Shown here one piece after another: positions 25,950 to 34,014 of a stretch of 64,000 nt of DNA. The translations under genes were made by a program, and so were the position numbers. The DNA is from an uncultured Lachnospiraceae bacterium. Lineage in GTDB: Bacteria; Bacillota; Clostridia; Lachnospirales; Lachnospiraceae. Numbering within the stretch: the first letter of the stretch is position 1; each line of letters starts with the position of its first letter. The stretch lies in NCBI GenBank assembly GCA_910586555.1, contig CAJUJY010000007.1, positions 29,957 to 93,956 of the forward strand, written 5' to 3'. The notes below the pieces were generated by a model that had not been told where the DNA came from, did not search any database, and worked only from the letters and a program-made list of their open reading frames with translations.

Positions 25950-25970
25950 AGCGGATTACGGATATCCGCT
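25950..25970. repeat. Hairpin module of the palindromic repeat family within groESL
   Basis: AGCGGAT, seven bases, ATCCGCT matches the first hairpin of copies 1 and 2 (AAGCGGAT-N7-ATCCGCTT). It lies inside the operon between the groES stop and the groEL start, so it is part of the mRNA. Confidence 0.55.
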
Positions 25971-25978
25971 TAATTTAT

Positions 25979-26266
25979 TTAATCTTCAACTTTAGCAACT
26001 ATATCATTCTGGCGTACTACAATATACTCTTCATCGCCAAGTTTAACTTCTGTACCTGCATATTTGGAGTAAATAACCTTATCCCCAACAGCTACCTGCA
26101 TCTCTACTTCCTTGCCATCTACAACACCACCAGGGCCTACAGCAATAACTTCTGCCTGCTGTGGTTTCTCCTGTGCATTGCCTGGTAATACAATACCTGA
26201 TTTAGTGGTTTCTTCTGCTTCTAATTGTTTTAAAACAACTCTGTCTGATAATGGTGATAACTTCAT
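25979..26266 (-). CDS. groES: Co-chaperonin GroES (10 kDa)
   Basis: A 95-residue protein, MKLSPLSDRVVLKQLEAEETTKSGIVLPGNAQEKPQQAEV, with the mobile loop (TTKSGIVLPG) that binds GroEL. The C-terminal GDKVIYSKYAGTEVKLGDEEYIVVRQNDIVAKVED is canonical. It is the first gene of the operon, downstream of a sigma-A promoter and a CIRCE operator. Confidence 0.99.
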   Translation of the reverse strand: MKLSPLSDRVVLKQLEAEETTKSGIVLPGNAQEKPQQAEVIAVGPGGVVDGKEVEMQVAVGDKVIYSKYAGTEVKLGDEEYIVVRQNDIVAKVED

Positions 26267-26295
26267 AATATATCCTTCCTTTCAAATCGCATTTA

Positions 26296-26361
26296 CTAGC
26301 ACTCACTCGTTTTGAGTGCTAACCATAGACATAATATATTTCATTTGGAAATTTTGTGCAA
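26296..26361 (-). promoter_or_regulatory. groESL promoter with CIRCE operator (HrcA site)
   Basis: The promoter is -35 TTGCAC (26361-26356), 17 bases, -10 TATATT (26338-26333). Just downstream lies TTAGCACTC-N9-GAGTGCTAG (26322-26296), which matches the CIRCE consensus TTAGCACTC-N9-GAGTGCTAA in all but the last base. HrcA repression at normal temperature and release on heat stress is the known mode. hrcA itself is not in the window. Confidence 0.92.
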
Positions 26362-26559
26362 TACAAAGCATAGTTATATTTTAGCATATATCTTATATAT
26401 ACTCTTTTTTTCTAACTAATGCTCTTTTTATCTTACTTTTTGCGTTATTTTATATATTTTTTCTTTTTGTTTCTTTTATATAAATACTGGAAAAATATGG
26501 TCTTTTTACTATAATATCCATAAATGGCACATATTATACATTTTTTAAGGTAAAGCTGC

Positions 26560-26606
26560 ATAGCAAAAACCACCCTGTTTGAAATATTGAAGGGTGGCTT
26601 TGCTAT
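26560..26606 (-). terminator. Terminator-like hairpin downstream of the cohesin-like gene
   Basis: ATAGCAAAAACCACCCT and AGGGTGGCTTTGCTAT form a long stem with one bulge around a 14-base loop, 30 bases past the stop at 26637. The T run is weak. The remaining spacer up to the groESL promoter is AT-rich and shows no gene. Confidence 0.55.
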
Positions 26607-26636
26607 CCATATAATCCAGCTTCTTATAGGTGGCTG

Positions 26637-28418
26637 TTATTTTTTTATAGTTGCTGCCATTTTAATTTTCTTTTTGTTTTCATTGCATGTAAATATTATA
26701 GAAACTTTTGTATTTTTATTATTTTTAAGTCCTGTTGCTGTAATTTTAAACTGCCCGTTTTTGCCTGGTACTGGTTTAACTTTTACATAACTTTGTGAAG
26801 CATCTGCCACTGTAGCAGTATATGTACAGTCCTCTGTCTTTTTACCACCAGGCGCAATACCAGCCACGCATACGTCCAGAGAAGCTCCCTCGCTTATAGA
26901 AGGGCTTTTAAGCCTGTTTCCTGAACTATCCTGCACTTCAAGCTTTTTAGGCGCCATAAGGACATTTACAGGGCAGCACTCATAAGTGCCATTCTTTCCA
27001 GTATCAATAATCCAAAGGTAAACAAGACCCTTTTCCTTACCAGCCGCCGTTACAGTTACCTGTCCGTTCTTAATCCTTGCCTTCGCAATCTTTGCTGCCT
27101 CCCTGTCAACAATTTTATTCTTCGACACCACAGGCTTTGTACTGGAAGTAGTAATACCAGCAATAACCTTTCCAGAAGACGGTTTTACCACACCCTTGCT
27201 GTTAAGGGTATAATTATAAGATGGCAGAATATCAGTATATGCTGTAAACTGCTTATTATTTACAACATTACCATCAATCTTTTTATTAATACCATTACCA
27301 TAAATAAAAACAGGAGAACCCTTTACAGGGCTGGTGTAATCATAATCATTAAACAAGTGGTTGCAATTTGGGATAACGGCACTACCTGTAGGGATTGATG
27401 GGGCAGGTGAAGGTGAAACAGTTGGGGTAGGTGAACCTGATGAGGCAGGTTCAGATATACCAGAAAGGGAAAGGTTAAATGTATTACAATAATCTTCACC
27501 ATCGTTATAGTTTGTACTACTATCCTCTGGAAATACAAAAATTACCTCACTAAAATATATTAAACTTTCTTGTGTTATATCTTTTATACACTTTAACTGT
27601 ATTTTTAGAAACTGGTCATTATAATTAAGCAAATTTTCTTTTGCAGGTTTACCATTAATTGTGCCAGGAACATGTAAACTTAATCTTTGGTCATATGAAT
27701 CCCAGAATAACTTTTTATAATATTTATCCGTTTTACAATCATTCACAACAAATAAATCTGTATCAAAATTAATATATATATTATCCATCATAGTAGCAGG
27801 ACGTGTACCTTTATATGTAAAGACAAAAGTTATAAAATCATCTTTCTTAATATCATTAAACTTATCTGCTGTAATCTCTAATCCATATTCTGGAGTAAGC
27901 TTGATTGAATATCCTTCTTCAAATGTATAATCAGTTCCTTCAGGAAAGGTAAACTCTATCGATGTACATTTTATTAAACTTTCTTTGTCAATATCTGCCA
28001 GACATTGGAATTGTATACTTAAAAACTGGTCATCTTCATGAATGTAATAATTACTGTTAAGAGTATTTAATAAAATGCGGTCATCTTTTTCATAATAATT
28101 TAATGTATTATAAATTTTATTTATTGGTTCAACTTTGTATACTTTCAGCAAAGAATGGTCAAATTCAATAAAAAAATCTAGCCATGAAATACTTTTAATT
28201 CCTGTATATGTAAACGTAAGTGTTATTATTTCATCTTTCTTACCATTATATTTATCTGTTGTAATCCATAAGTCTGCGTCTTTTCCTTGTTTATTTGGTG
28301 GAGTAAAAATATTTTTTGCCTCTGCTATCTTGCAATTATATTTTCCCACACTTCCAAATATAATTGTAAGTATAAGAAAAACTGCTATTCCCCTTATTAA
28401 TTTTCTTTTTTGTTTCAT
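26637..28418 (-). CDS. Secreted protein with two cohesin-like modules and Ig-like C-terminus
   Basis: The product has 593 residues: a signal peptide (MKQKRKLIRGIAVFLILTII, about residues 1-34), two homologous modules of about 125 residues (45-165 and 178-315), a Ser/Pro/Thr linker (about 318-345), and two beta-rich modules to the end. The two modules share the pattern I-T-x-DKYN/KFN-x-x-K-D-E/D-x-I-T-x-x-F-T-Y, a central NYYEKDDRILLNT / WDSYDQRLSLHV segment, DQFLxIQxxC and FVFPE. The pattern of strands recalls cohesins, but similarity is too low for certainty. Its ATG lies eight bases after GGAGG. It could be a scaffold or adhesin. No dockerin is visible in the window. Confidence 0.7.
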   Translation of the reverse strand: MKQKRKLIRGIAVFLILTIIFGSVGKYNCKIAEAKNIFTPPNKQGKDADLWITTDKYNGKKDEIITLTFTYTGIKSISWLDFFIEFDHSLLKVYKVEPINKIYNTLNYYEKDDRILLNTLNSNYYIHEDDQFLSIQFQCLADIDKESLIKCTSIEFTFPEGTDYTFEEGYSIKLTPEYGLEITADKFNDIKKDDFITFVFTYKGTRPATMMDNIYINFDTDLFVVNDCKTDKYYKKLFWDSYDQRLSLHVPGTINGKPAKENLLNYNDQFLKIQLKCIKDITQESLIYFSEVIFVFPEDSSTNYNDGEDYCNTFNLSLSGISEPASSGSPTPTVSPSPAPSIPTGSAVIPNCNHLFNDYDYTSPVKGSPVFIYGNGINKKIDGNVVNNKQFTAYTDILPSYNYTLNSKGVVKPSSGKVIAGITTSSTKPVVSKNKIVDREAAKIAKARIKNGQVTVTAAGKEKGLVYLWIIDTGKNGTYECCPVNVLMAPKKLEVQDSSGNRLKSPSISEGASLDVCVAGIAPGGKKTEDCTYTATVADASQSYVKVKPVPGKNGQFKITATGLKNNKNTKVSIIFTCNENKKKIKMAATIKK

Positions 28419-29021
28419 AATTTTGCCTCCTTTTTAATTCCTTTCTGTTGTTTACATTAACTTTAACAAACCAAAGAAAATTAAAGATTTTCCCTGGTTT
28501 CCCACTATCGCACTGGCAATATTATCTTTAATTTCTGTTCTTTAACTTTTATCTGCCATTGCTTTTAGTGGGAAACCAAAATAAGGTGCCGGTATGCGTC
28601 CACACCAGCACCCTTAATATATTAAAAAGGTTGCAAAACAAAGAATCTCCCTGCATAAATACGCAAAAACATGATTGCAATAATAAATTAAATCATGTAT
28701 AATAAAAATGCGTGTATCGCAGGAAATCCTGTATGTGTGGTAATAGCCTACCATATCTTGCCTGGTATTGCTGCAACAATGCCAGGTGGTACACCTGTTA
28801 TTATTTTGATTTCCCAATTCTTATTCTAGCATAATTGCTATGTAAGTTCAAGTATAATTATTTTTTAGTTCAACAATTAACAGCAAAGATTCCCCTCTCT
28901 CTTAGGCAGTGGAGAGTTTCCTTATTTTTAATAATTTTTTAGTGGCAAAGCCAGGACAGCTAAAGTTTTCCAGTTTATGCAATACTACAAGCTGTTTTGG
29001 ATATTTTACAGGAGGCATTTT
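28419..29021. other. Intergenic region with inverted repeats, no convincing gene
   Basis: Three secondary structures stand out. GGTTTCCCACTA (28496-28507) and TAGTGGGAAACC (28566-28577) form a perfect 12-bp stem around a 58-base loop. GGTGC (28585-28589) and GCACC (28608-28612) follow at once. CCTGGTATTG and CAATGCCAGG pair near 28761-28786. A short frame on the minus strand here reads like non-coding DNA (many Cys, His, Tyr; no ribosome binding site). It may be the remains of a mobile element; no transposase is visible. Confidence 0.5.
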
Positions 29022-29732
29022 ATGAAACTAGCAAAGCCAATTCCAATAGGAATAGAATTTTATAAAGAAATGATAGATAAAGGATATTATTATATAGATA
29101 AAACACTTTTAATACGTGATATACTGTCAAATGGTAGTAAAGTTACACTTTTTACACGTCCAAGGCGTTTTGGAAAGACACTTGCACAAAGTATGTTATG
29201 TACTTTTTTTGAAAAAGAGATACTTCCTGATGACACAGAGGCAGATAATTCTGTTTACTTTCAAGGTAAGAAGATTATGGAAGCAGGTGAAAAATGTCTT
29301 TCACATATGGGACAGTACCCTGTTATTTTTATGTCTTTAAAATCGGCAAAACAGCCAAACTATGAAATGGCATATAAAAGTCTTTGCGACGAAATATATA
29401 GTGAATTTGACAGGCACAGATATATTTTAAAAAGCAGTACTATTAAAGAAGAAGATAAAAAGATTTATAATTCTGTACTATGCAGAAATGCAGATAATAC
29501 TACTATTGCAAAATCCATTGCATTTTTATCAAAATGTCTTGAAAAATACCACAACAGGAAAACTGTTATCCTGTTAGATGAATATGATATTCCTCTTGAA
29601 AATGCTTATTTTAATGGCTTTTATAATGAAATGGTTAGTTTTATCCGTTCACTTTTTGAATCTGCATTAAAAACTAACCAAAGCCTTGAATTTGCAGTAG
29701 TTACTGGCTGCCTGCGGGTAAGCCGGGAAAGT

Positions 29733-29807
29733 AATGTTTCAGCTTTGGCTGAAACATCAGAAAAACGCTTACAGCGTTTTTTAGAGCCATCTTCTAATGG
29801 AGATGGC
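29733..29807 (+). repeat. 75-nt in-frame palindromic insert in the ATPase gene
   Basis: Three hairpins follow one another: ATGTTTCAG/CTGAAACAT, AAAACGC/GCGTTTT and GAGCCATCT/AGATGGCTT. The insert lies between codons for VSRES and LFTGLNNL, which are contiguous in this protein family, and its length (25 codons) keeps the frame. It resembles the palindromic elements nested in Rickettsia genes in kind, not in sequence. Confidence 0.7.
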
Positions 29808-30414
29808 TTATTTACAGGACTTAATAACCTTGATGTTATATAAGTTCTTGATGAAAATTATTCAGAATATTTTGGGTTTGTACAAGAAGAAATTAACCCA
29901 ATGTTTGAATATTATGGTATTTCTGAAAAACTTACACAAGCCAAAAAATGGTATAATGGATATCTCTTTGGAAGCACAGAAGTTTATAACCCATGGAGTA
30001 TTATTAAATATGTAAAGGATATTTATTACCATAATACAGATTTTCCCAAACCATACTGGTCTAATACCTCTTCCAACAGCATTGTAAAAGAATTAATTGA
30101 AATGGCAGATAATAATACAAAGCATGAGATTGAAGAACTTATTGCTGGTGGTACACTTAAAAAGCCTGTACATGAAGATATTACTTATGGGGATATTTAT
30201 AAAACACAGGATAATTTATGGAATTTTCTTTTCTTTACAGGTTATCTTAAATCTGTGGGAAAAAGTTTCCATAATGATATGATTTATCTGGATTTGAAAT
30301 AAGGCTGCCGCAATCCCACTGGCTTTAGACGGTGGGGGTGGGTTAAGGCAGACAAAAATAAAAAATGGTGGTATACTTTATTTATGGAAATATATGGAAA
30401 GGTGGTGACAGCAA

Positions 30415-31509
30415 ATGTTAAAAGCGTACAAATACAGGATATATCCCAATAATGAGCAAAAAATACAGATTGCAAAAACATTTGGCTGTTGCCGCTTTGT
30501 GTATAACCAGACACTTGCATACAGAAAAGAAAAATACGAAAATAATAAAGAATCCGTTACTAAAACAGACTGTAATAATTACTGTAACAGGGAACTAAAG
30601 AAAAAATATGAGTGGTTAAAGGAAGTGGATAAATTTGCCCTGACAAATGCCATTTACAATATGGATGCAGCATACCAGAAATTTTTTAAAGAACATGCAG
30701 GATATCCAAAGTTTAAAAGCAGACATAACAGCCATAAATCATATACAACAAATTTCACTAATGGGAATATCACAGCAGATTTTGGGCATGGGAAAATAAA
30801 ACTTCCAAAATTAAAGACAGTAAAAGCAAAACTGCACAGGGAATTTACAGGAAAAATAAAATCAGCCACAGTTTCCCAGGTACCAAGTGGGAAATATTAT
30901 GTGTCAGTGCTAGTGGAAACAGAGCATGAAAAACTACCGCAAACATGCAGGGACACAGGTCTGGATTTAGGTATAAAAGATTTGTGCATTACGTCAGATG
31001 GAAAAAGGTACGGAAATCCAGGAATTATAAGGAAACATGGGAAGAAGCTTGCAAAGCTGCAAAGACAGTTATCCCATAAAGAAAAAGGAAGTAATAATTA
31101 TTATAAACAGAGAAGAAAGATAGCATTGTGCCATGAGAAGATTACAAATACCAGAAAAAATAACCTGCATAAGATTTCTTATAAAATTATCAGCGAAAAC
31201 CAAGTGATAGTTTCAGAAAACTTACAGATAAAGAACATGGTAAAGAACCATCATCTGGCAAAATCTGTTACAGATGCGTCATGGTACGAATTAACAAGAC
31301 AGTTAGGATATAAGGCAGAATGGAATGGAAGGAAGTATATAAAAATAGATACATTTTATGCCAGCAGCCAATTGTGTTCTGCTTGTGGATATAAGAATGC
31401 AGAAACAAAAAATTTATCTGTGAGGGAATGGACATGTCCTGTTTGTGGTGCAAAACATGACAGGGATGTTAATGCCGCAAAAAATATTTTAGCAGAAGGA
31501 CTAAGATAA
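30415..31509 (+). CDS. tnpB: TnpB RNA-guided endonuclease
   Basis: A 364-residue TnpB with all catalytic positions intact: RuvC Asp184 (GLDLGIKDL), Glu268 (VIVSENLQIKNM) and Asp351 (HDRDVNAAKNIL), and a zinc finger from C321, C324, C341 and C344. The N-terminus (YKYRIYPNNEQ, CCRFVYNQTL) is the usual helix-turn-helix region. Proteins of this kind use an RNA from the element's right end to cut DNA next to a short motif, favouring retention of the element. The start has AGGTGG before it. The gene is undamaged while the gene around it decays. Confidence 0.95.
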   Translation: MLKAYKYRIYPNNEQKIQIAKTFGCCRFVYNQTLAYRKEKYENNKESVTKTDCNNYCNRELKKKYEWLKEVDKFALTNAIYNMDAAYQKFFKEHAGYPKFKSRHNSHKSYTTNFTNGNITADFGHGKIKLPKLKTVKAKLHREFTGKIKSATVSQVPSGKYYVSVLVETEHEKLPQTCRDTGLDLGIKDLCITSDGKRYGNPGIIRKHGKKLAKLQRQLSHKEKGSNNYYKQRRKIALCHEKITNTRKNNLHKISYKIISENQVIVSENLQIKNMVKNHHLAKSVTDASWYELTRQLGYKAEWNGRKYIKIDTFYASSQLCSACGYKNAETKNLSVREWTCPVCGAKHDRDVNAAKNILAEGLR

Positions 31510-31626
31510 ACAGCATAATATAATACAAATAGGGACGGTGCAGCCCGAATTTACGCCTGTGGAGATAGTAGGTTACGAGGTCTATGAAGCAGGAAGCCCA
31601 TTAGCTTTAGACAATGGATAGTTCAC
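31510..31626 (+). ncRNA. Predicted omega RNA scaffold region of the TnpB element
   Basis: From known IS605 systems the guide RNA scaffold covers the end of tnpB and the right end, and the guide is the DNA just beyond it. Here that would be the bases from 31627 (ATACCAAACCGGGAAATAGT). The region contains the conserved right-end hairpin (31598-31617). The 5' limit is not visible in the sequence; assignment rests on position. Confidence 0.45.
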
Positions 31627-32229
31627 AATACCAAACCGGGAAATAGTTATATTTACAATAATACAATAAAAGAATGGTTTGATATAAAGATACGTGCAGT
31701 AGATTTTTCAGGACTTTATAAAGCAATAACAGATGGCAATACAGAAGTATTTGAAAACTTTCTGAAAAAACACCTGCGTGAAAGCATTAGTTACCTTGAC
31801 AGTGCTGAAAGTTTCTACCATGGTTTCCTGCTTGGGCTTCTTAGCGGCATTAATGATTATGAAATGCTTTCAAACCGTGAAAGCGGGGACGGGCGGCCTG
31901 ATATTTTACTAAAACCATATGATGAAAAACAGTCTGTAATAATAATTGAAATAAAATGTGTTAAAAAATTTAATGAAATGGAAAATATGTGCCGTAAAGC
32001 ACTAGAGCAGATAGAAAAAAACCACTATGCCGCAGGAGTTTTTGATGAAGGGTATATATCTGTTAAAAAGTATGGTATATGTTTTTGTAAGAAAAGCTGC
32101 ATGGTTAAATTAAAAAAAGAAGATTAAATTTATTGAAATCCTTAAATCAAAGTAAACCCAAAGCAGAACTATGGGTTACTGGCACATTATTCCAAATACC
32201 CATATATAATTATAGAATGGAGTTTTGTT

Positions 32230-32946
32230 ATGAAAGAACAATTATATACTATTCCTGTTAATGATGCTTTTAGCAAGGACTGTGAATGTCCCCTTTGCCT
32301 TATGTATACAGAGCTGGAACAGGAAGCTGTAGAGTTTACGCTTGGTCCAAGCTATATGGAAGATGATATAAGGCTTGAAACTGACAAAACTGGATTTTGC
32401 ACACACCATATGAAACAGCTTTATAAAAACCAGAACAGGCTTGGTGTTGCACTTATGTTACATACACATATGAAGTATTCTACAGAGAAACTTAAAAATA
32501 TAAGCAAGTCTGCACAACCATCTAAAAAGGGGCTTTTTGCCAAAAAAGAACAGACTGGGGTTTATGGATATACAATAGAACTTGAAAACTCATGTTTTAT
32601 ATGTAACCGCATTAAAAATGTATTTGGACGTTACATAGCTACTGTACTGCATTGTTATAATAATGATGACGGTTTCCGTGATAAATTTGCCCATTGTAAA
32701 GGCTTTTGCAATAAGCATTATGGAATGTTATATGACGCCGCTTCTAGTTCATTAAATGGTACAAAACAGAAAGAATTTTTAAATGATTTAAATAAAGTTT
32801 ATTTTGAAAATATGCAGCGTGTAATTGATGACCTGGAATGGTTTATAGATAAATTTGATTACCGCAATGAGGACAAGCCGTGGAAAAACTCTAAAGATGC
32901 AGTTCCAAGAAGCATAATTAAAACAAACAGTTACTTTGAAGAATAA
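32230..32946 (+). CDS. Cys/His-rich protein of the DUF6062 type
   Basis: The product has 238 residues with four evenly placed metal-binding-like pairs: CECPLC near 18-23, GFCTHH near 57-62, CFICNR near 125 and GFCNKH near 158. They suggest two zinc sites formed by a duplicated unit (residues about 10-100 and 115-200). I recognise the MKEQLYTIPVNDAFSKDCECPLC start from Lachnospiraceae proteins named DUF6062. No function is known to me. GGAG lies seven bases before the ATG. A terminator follows at 33034. It stands alone on the plus strand, next to the decayed ATPase gene. Confidence 0.8.
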   Translation: MKEQLYTIPVNDAFSKDCECPLCLMYTELEQEAVEFTLGPSYMEDDIRLETDKTGFCTHHMKQLYKNQNRLGVALMLHTHMKYSTEKLKNISKSAQPSKKGLFAKKEQTGVYGYTIELENSCFICNRIKNVFGRYIATVLHCYNNDDGFRDKFAHCKGFCNKHYGMLYDAASSSLNGTKQKEFLNDLNKVYFENMQRVIDDLEWFIDKFDYRNEDKPWKNSKDAVPRSIIKTNSYFEE

Positions 32947-32948
32947 AA

Positions 32949-33020
32949 CAAACCCTGGTAAACCAGACCCGCTGCTTAAGAAGCATGAATTTTAAAGGGC
33001 AGGCTTAATAAGGCTAAATA
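32949..33020. repeat. Partial palindromic repeat, copy 4 (3' half)
   Basis: CCCTGGTAAACCAGACCCGC, CTGCTTAAGAAGCA, TGAATTTTAAAGGGC and GGCTTAATAAGGCTAAA match the 3' half of copy 2 (36596-36660) with scattered changes. The 5' closing strand and first hairpins are missing. It follows directly on the DUF6062 stop codon. Confidence 0.65.
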
Positions 33021-33033
33021 CCAGCTTATAATA

Positions 33034-33067
33034 AATGGCCCGCTGGTTTTATATATAACGGGCCATT
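33034..33067. terminator. Terminator hairpin between convergent genes
   Basis: AATGGCCCG and CGGGCCATT form a 9-bp stem around a 16-base T-rich loop. It serves the DUF6062 gene and possibly the DUF2225 gene from the other side; T runs are modest. Confidence 0.6.
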
Positions 33068-33117
33068 ATGGTTTTATGGTAATTTTCTTTTTATTAATAT
33101 ATACGGCATATAGTTAT

Positions 33118-34002
33118 TTATTCTGCCTGTTCCCCTTCCCCGCTTTTCCTGTCCTCTTCCACAAGGTCTTTTACTACCCTCGCTTTTTCTTTAATGCGTT
33201 CACTTGCATTTCTTGATGTAAGTACTCTTGAAATCCAGCGTATTGCTTCATCATACTGGCCAGCACGCCTTGCAAGTTCTGCAACAAGATATGTAACAGT
33301 AAGTTCGTCCATGCCACACATTGGGAAGTCTTCTTTTAAGAAAGAATCTGAAAAGCCTTCATATGCAGTAACAAGAAGTGACTCTTCCTCTTTTTTAAGC
33401 TCTTCTATAACTTTACTGCGGTCTGGTGTGTCTTCTGGAAGTGTTTCTGCTTTGCCCCTGTAAAGCCATGCCATTTTTAAACATGTATATGCCCGCTCAC
33501 TTGCCTTTGCCTTTTTAACAATGGCATTAGCAAGTGCAAGCTGGTAACGTGCAATGGCATCATCATAAGTGTATATATCACCTGTTTCTGGAAGCCCCTT
33601 AAAATTCCTTGATATATTTTCACTTATAAGTTTTGCCTGTGATGGCATCATAAACTTAAAGAACCTGCTAAGTGCACCATATCCACACCTAGGGCATACT
33701 AATACATCATATTTTATAGAATCAACATATTTATAAACAGGCCTTAAATCTGTATCCTGTTTAATTAGTTTTACCTTACCAGTCTTTATCATTTTAGAAC
33801 GGAAAGCCTTGTCGCATACAGGACATGTATATGATTTGTCAAAAAGCAGGTCTGCCTCATGGACTTCCGGCTTTGGTGCCGGGGCAGGTTTTGGCTCTGG
33901 TTTTGGTACTGTCTTTTCCTCCTTTTTATCTTCCTTTTCAAATACATCCATCTTCTGAAGTTTTCCAAGACCAAACTTTTCAAGACCATTAAATAAACCC
34001 AT
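33118..34002 (-). CDS. DUF2225 family protein
   Basis: The product has 294 residues. After a charged start and a Pro/Lys/Glu-rich linker (about residues 20-48), the DUF2225 domain begins with YTCPVCDKAFRSKMIKTGKVKLI and continues with VLVCPRCGYGALSRFF, giving two CxxC pairs for a metal. The second half is helical with TPR-like character (ANAIVKKAKASERAYTCLKMAWLYRGKAE, AGQYDEAIRWISRVL). Function is unknown. GGAGG precedes the ATG. It follows glnS by 12 bases, so the two are an operon. Confidence 0.9.
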   Translation of the reverse strand: MGLFNGLEKFGLGKLQKMDVFEKEDKKEEKTVPKPEPKPAPAPKPEVHEADLLFDKSYTCPVCDKAFRSKMIKTGKVKLIKQDTDLRPVYKYVDSIKYDVLVCPRCGYGALSRFFKFMMPSQAKLISENISRNFKGLPETGDIYTYDDAIARYQLALANAIVKKAKASERAYTCLKMAWLYRGKAETLPEDTPDRSKVIEELKKEEESLLVTAYEGFSDSFLKEDFPMCGMDELTVTYLVAELARRAGQYDEAIRWISRVLTSRNASERIKEKARVVKDLVEEDRKSGEGEQAE

Positions 34003-34014
34003 ATTATTACCTCC

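Larger units (their letters stand above)
30300..31626 (+). mobile_element. IS605/IS1341-type element with tnpB only
   Basis: Boundaries come from joining the interrupted host gene: ...GATTTGAAA before and ATACCAAAC after give the continuous family sequence DLKIPN, so the element runs from TAAGGCTG to TTCACA with no target duplication. Both ends carry a subterminal hairpin around the shared word GCTTTAGAC (30314-30335 CCCAC/GTGGG; 31598-31617 CCATT/AATGG), as in IS200/IS605 elements. No tnpA (Y1 transposase) is present, so it depends on another element for movement. Confidence 0.88.
29022..32127 (+). pseudogene. AAA-ATPase-like / PD-(D/E)XK nuclease-domain gene, multiply disrupted
   Basis: The gene starts at ATG 29022 after AGGAGG and codes for the family with an N-terminal ATPase (PIPIGIEFYKEMI, YYIDKT, TRPRRFGKTLAQSML Walker A, VILLDEYDIPL Walker B) and a C-terminal nuclease fold (GRPDILLKPYDEKQSVIIIEIKC). 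Four lesions are seen: a 75-nt palindromic insert in frame (29733-29807); TAA at 29841-29843 where relatives have a serine, with the same frame continuing homologous afterwards; a TnpB element at 30300-31626 splitting the frame after DLK; and a missing base near 31647 (GAAATA-GTTAT), after which homology resumes one frame over to 32127. The family is common in multiple copies in anaerobes, function unclear. Full activity is excluded; a truncated ATPase of 273 residues could still be made. Confidence 0.85.

Noticed and set aside
28614..28817. 67-codon minus-strand frame
   Set aside because: The composition (Cys, His, Tyr, Asn) is like translated spacer, with no ribosome binding site, and it overlaps hairpins.
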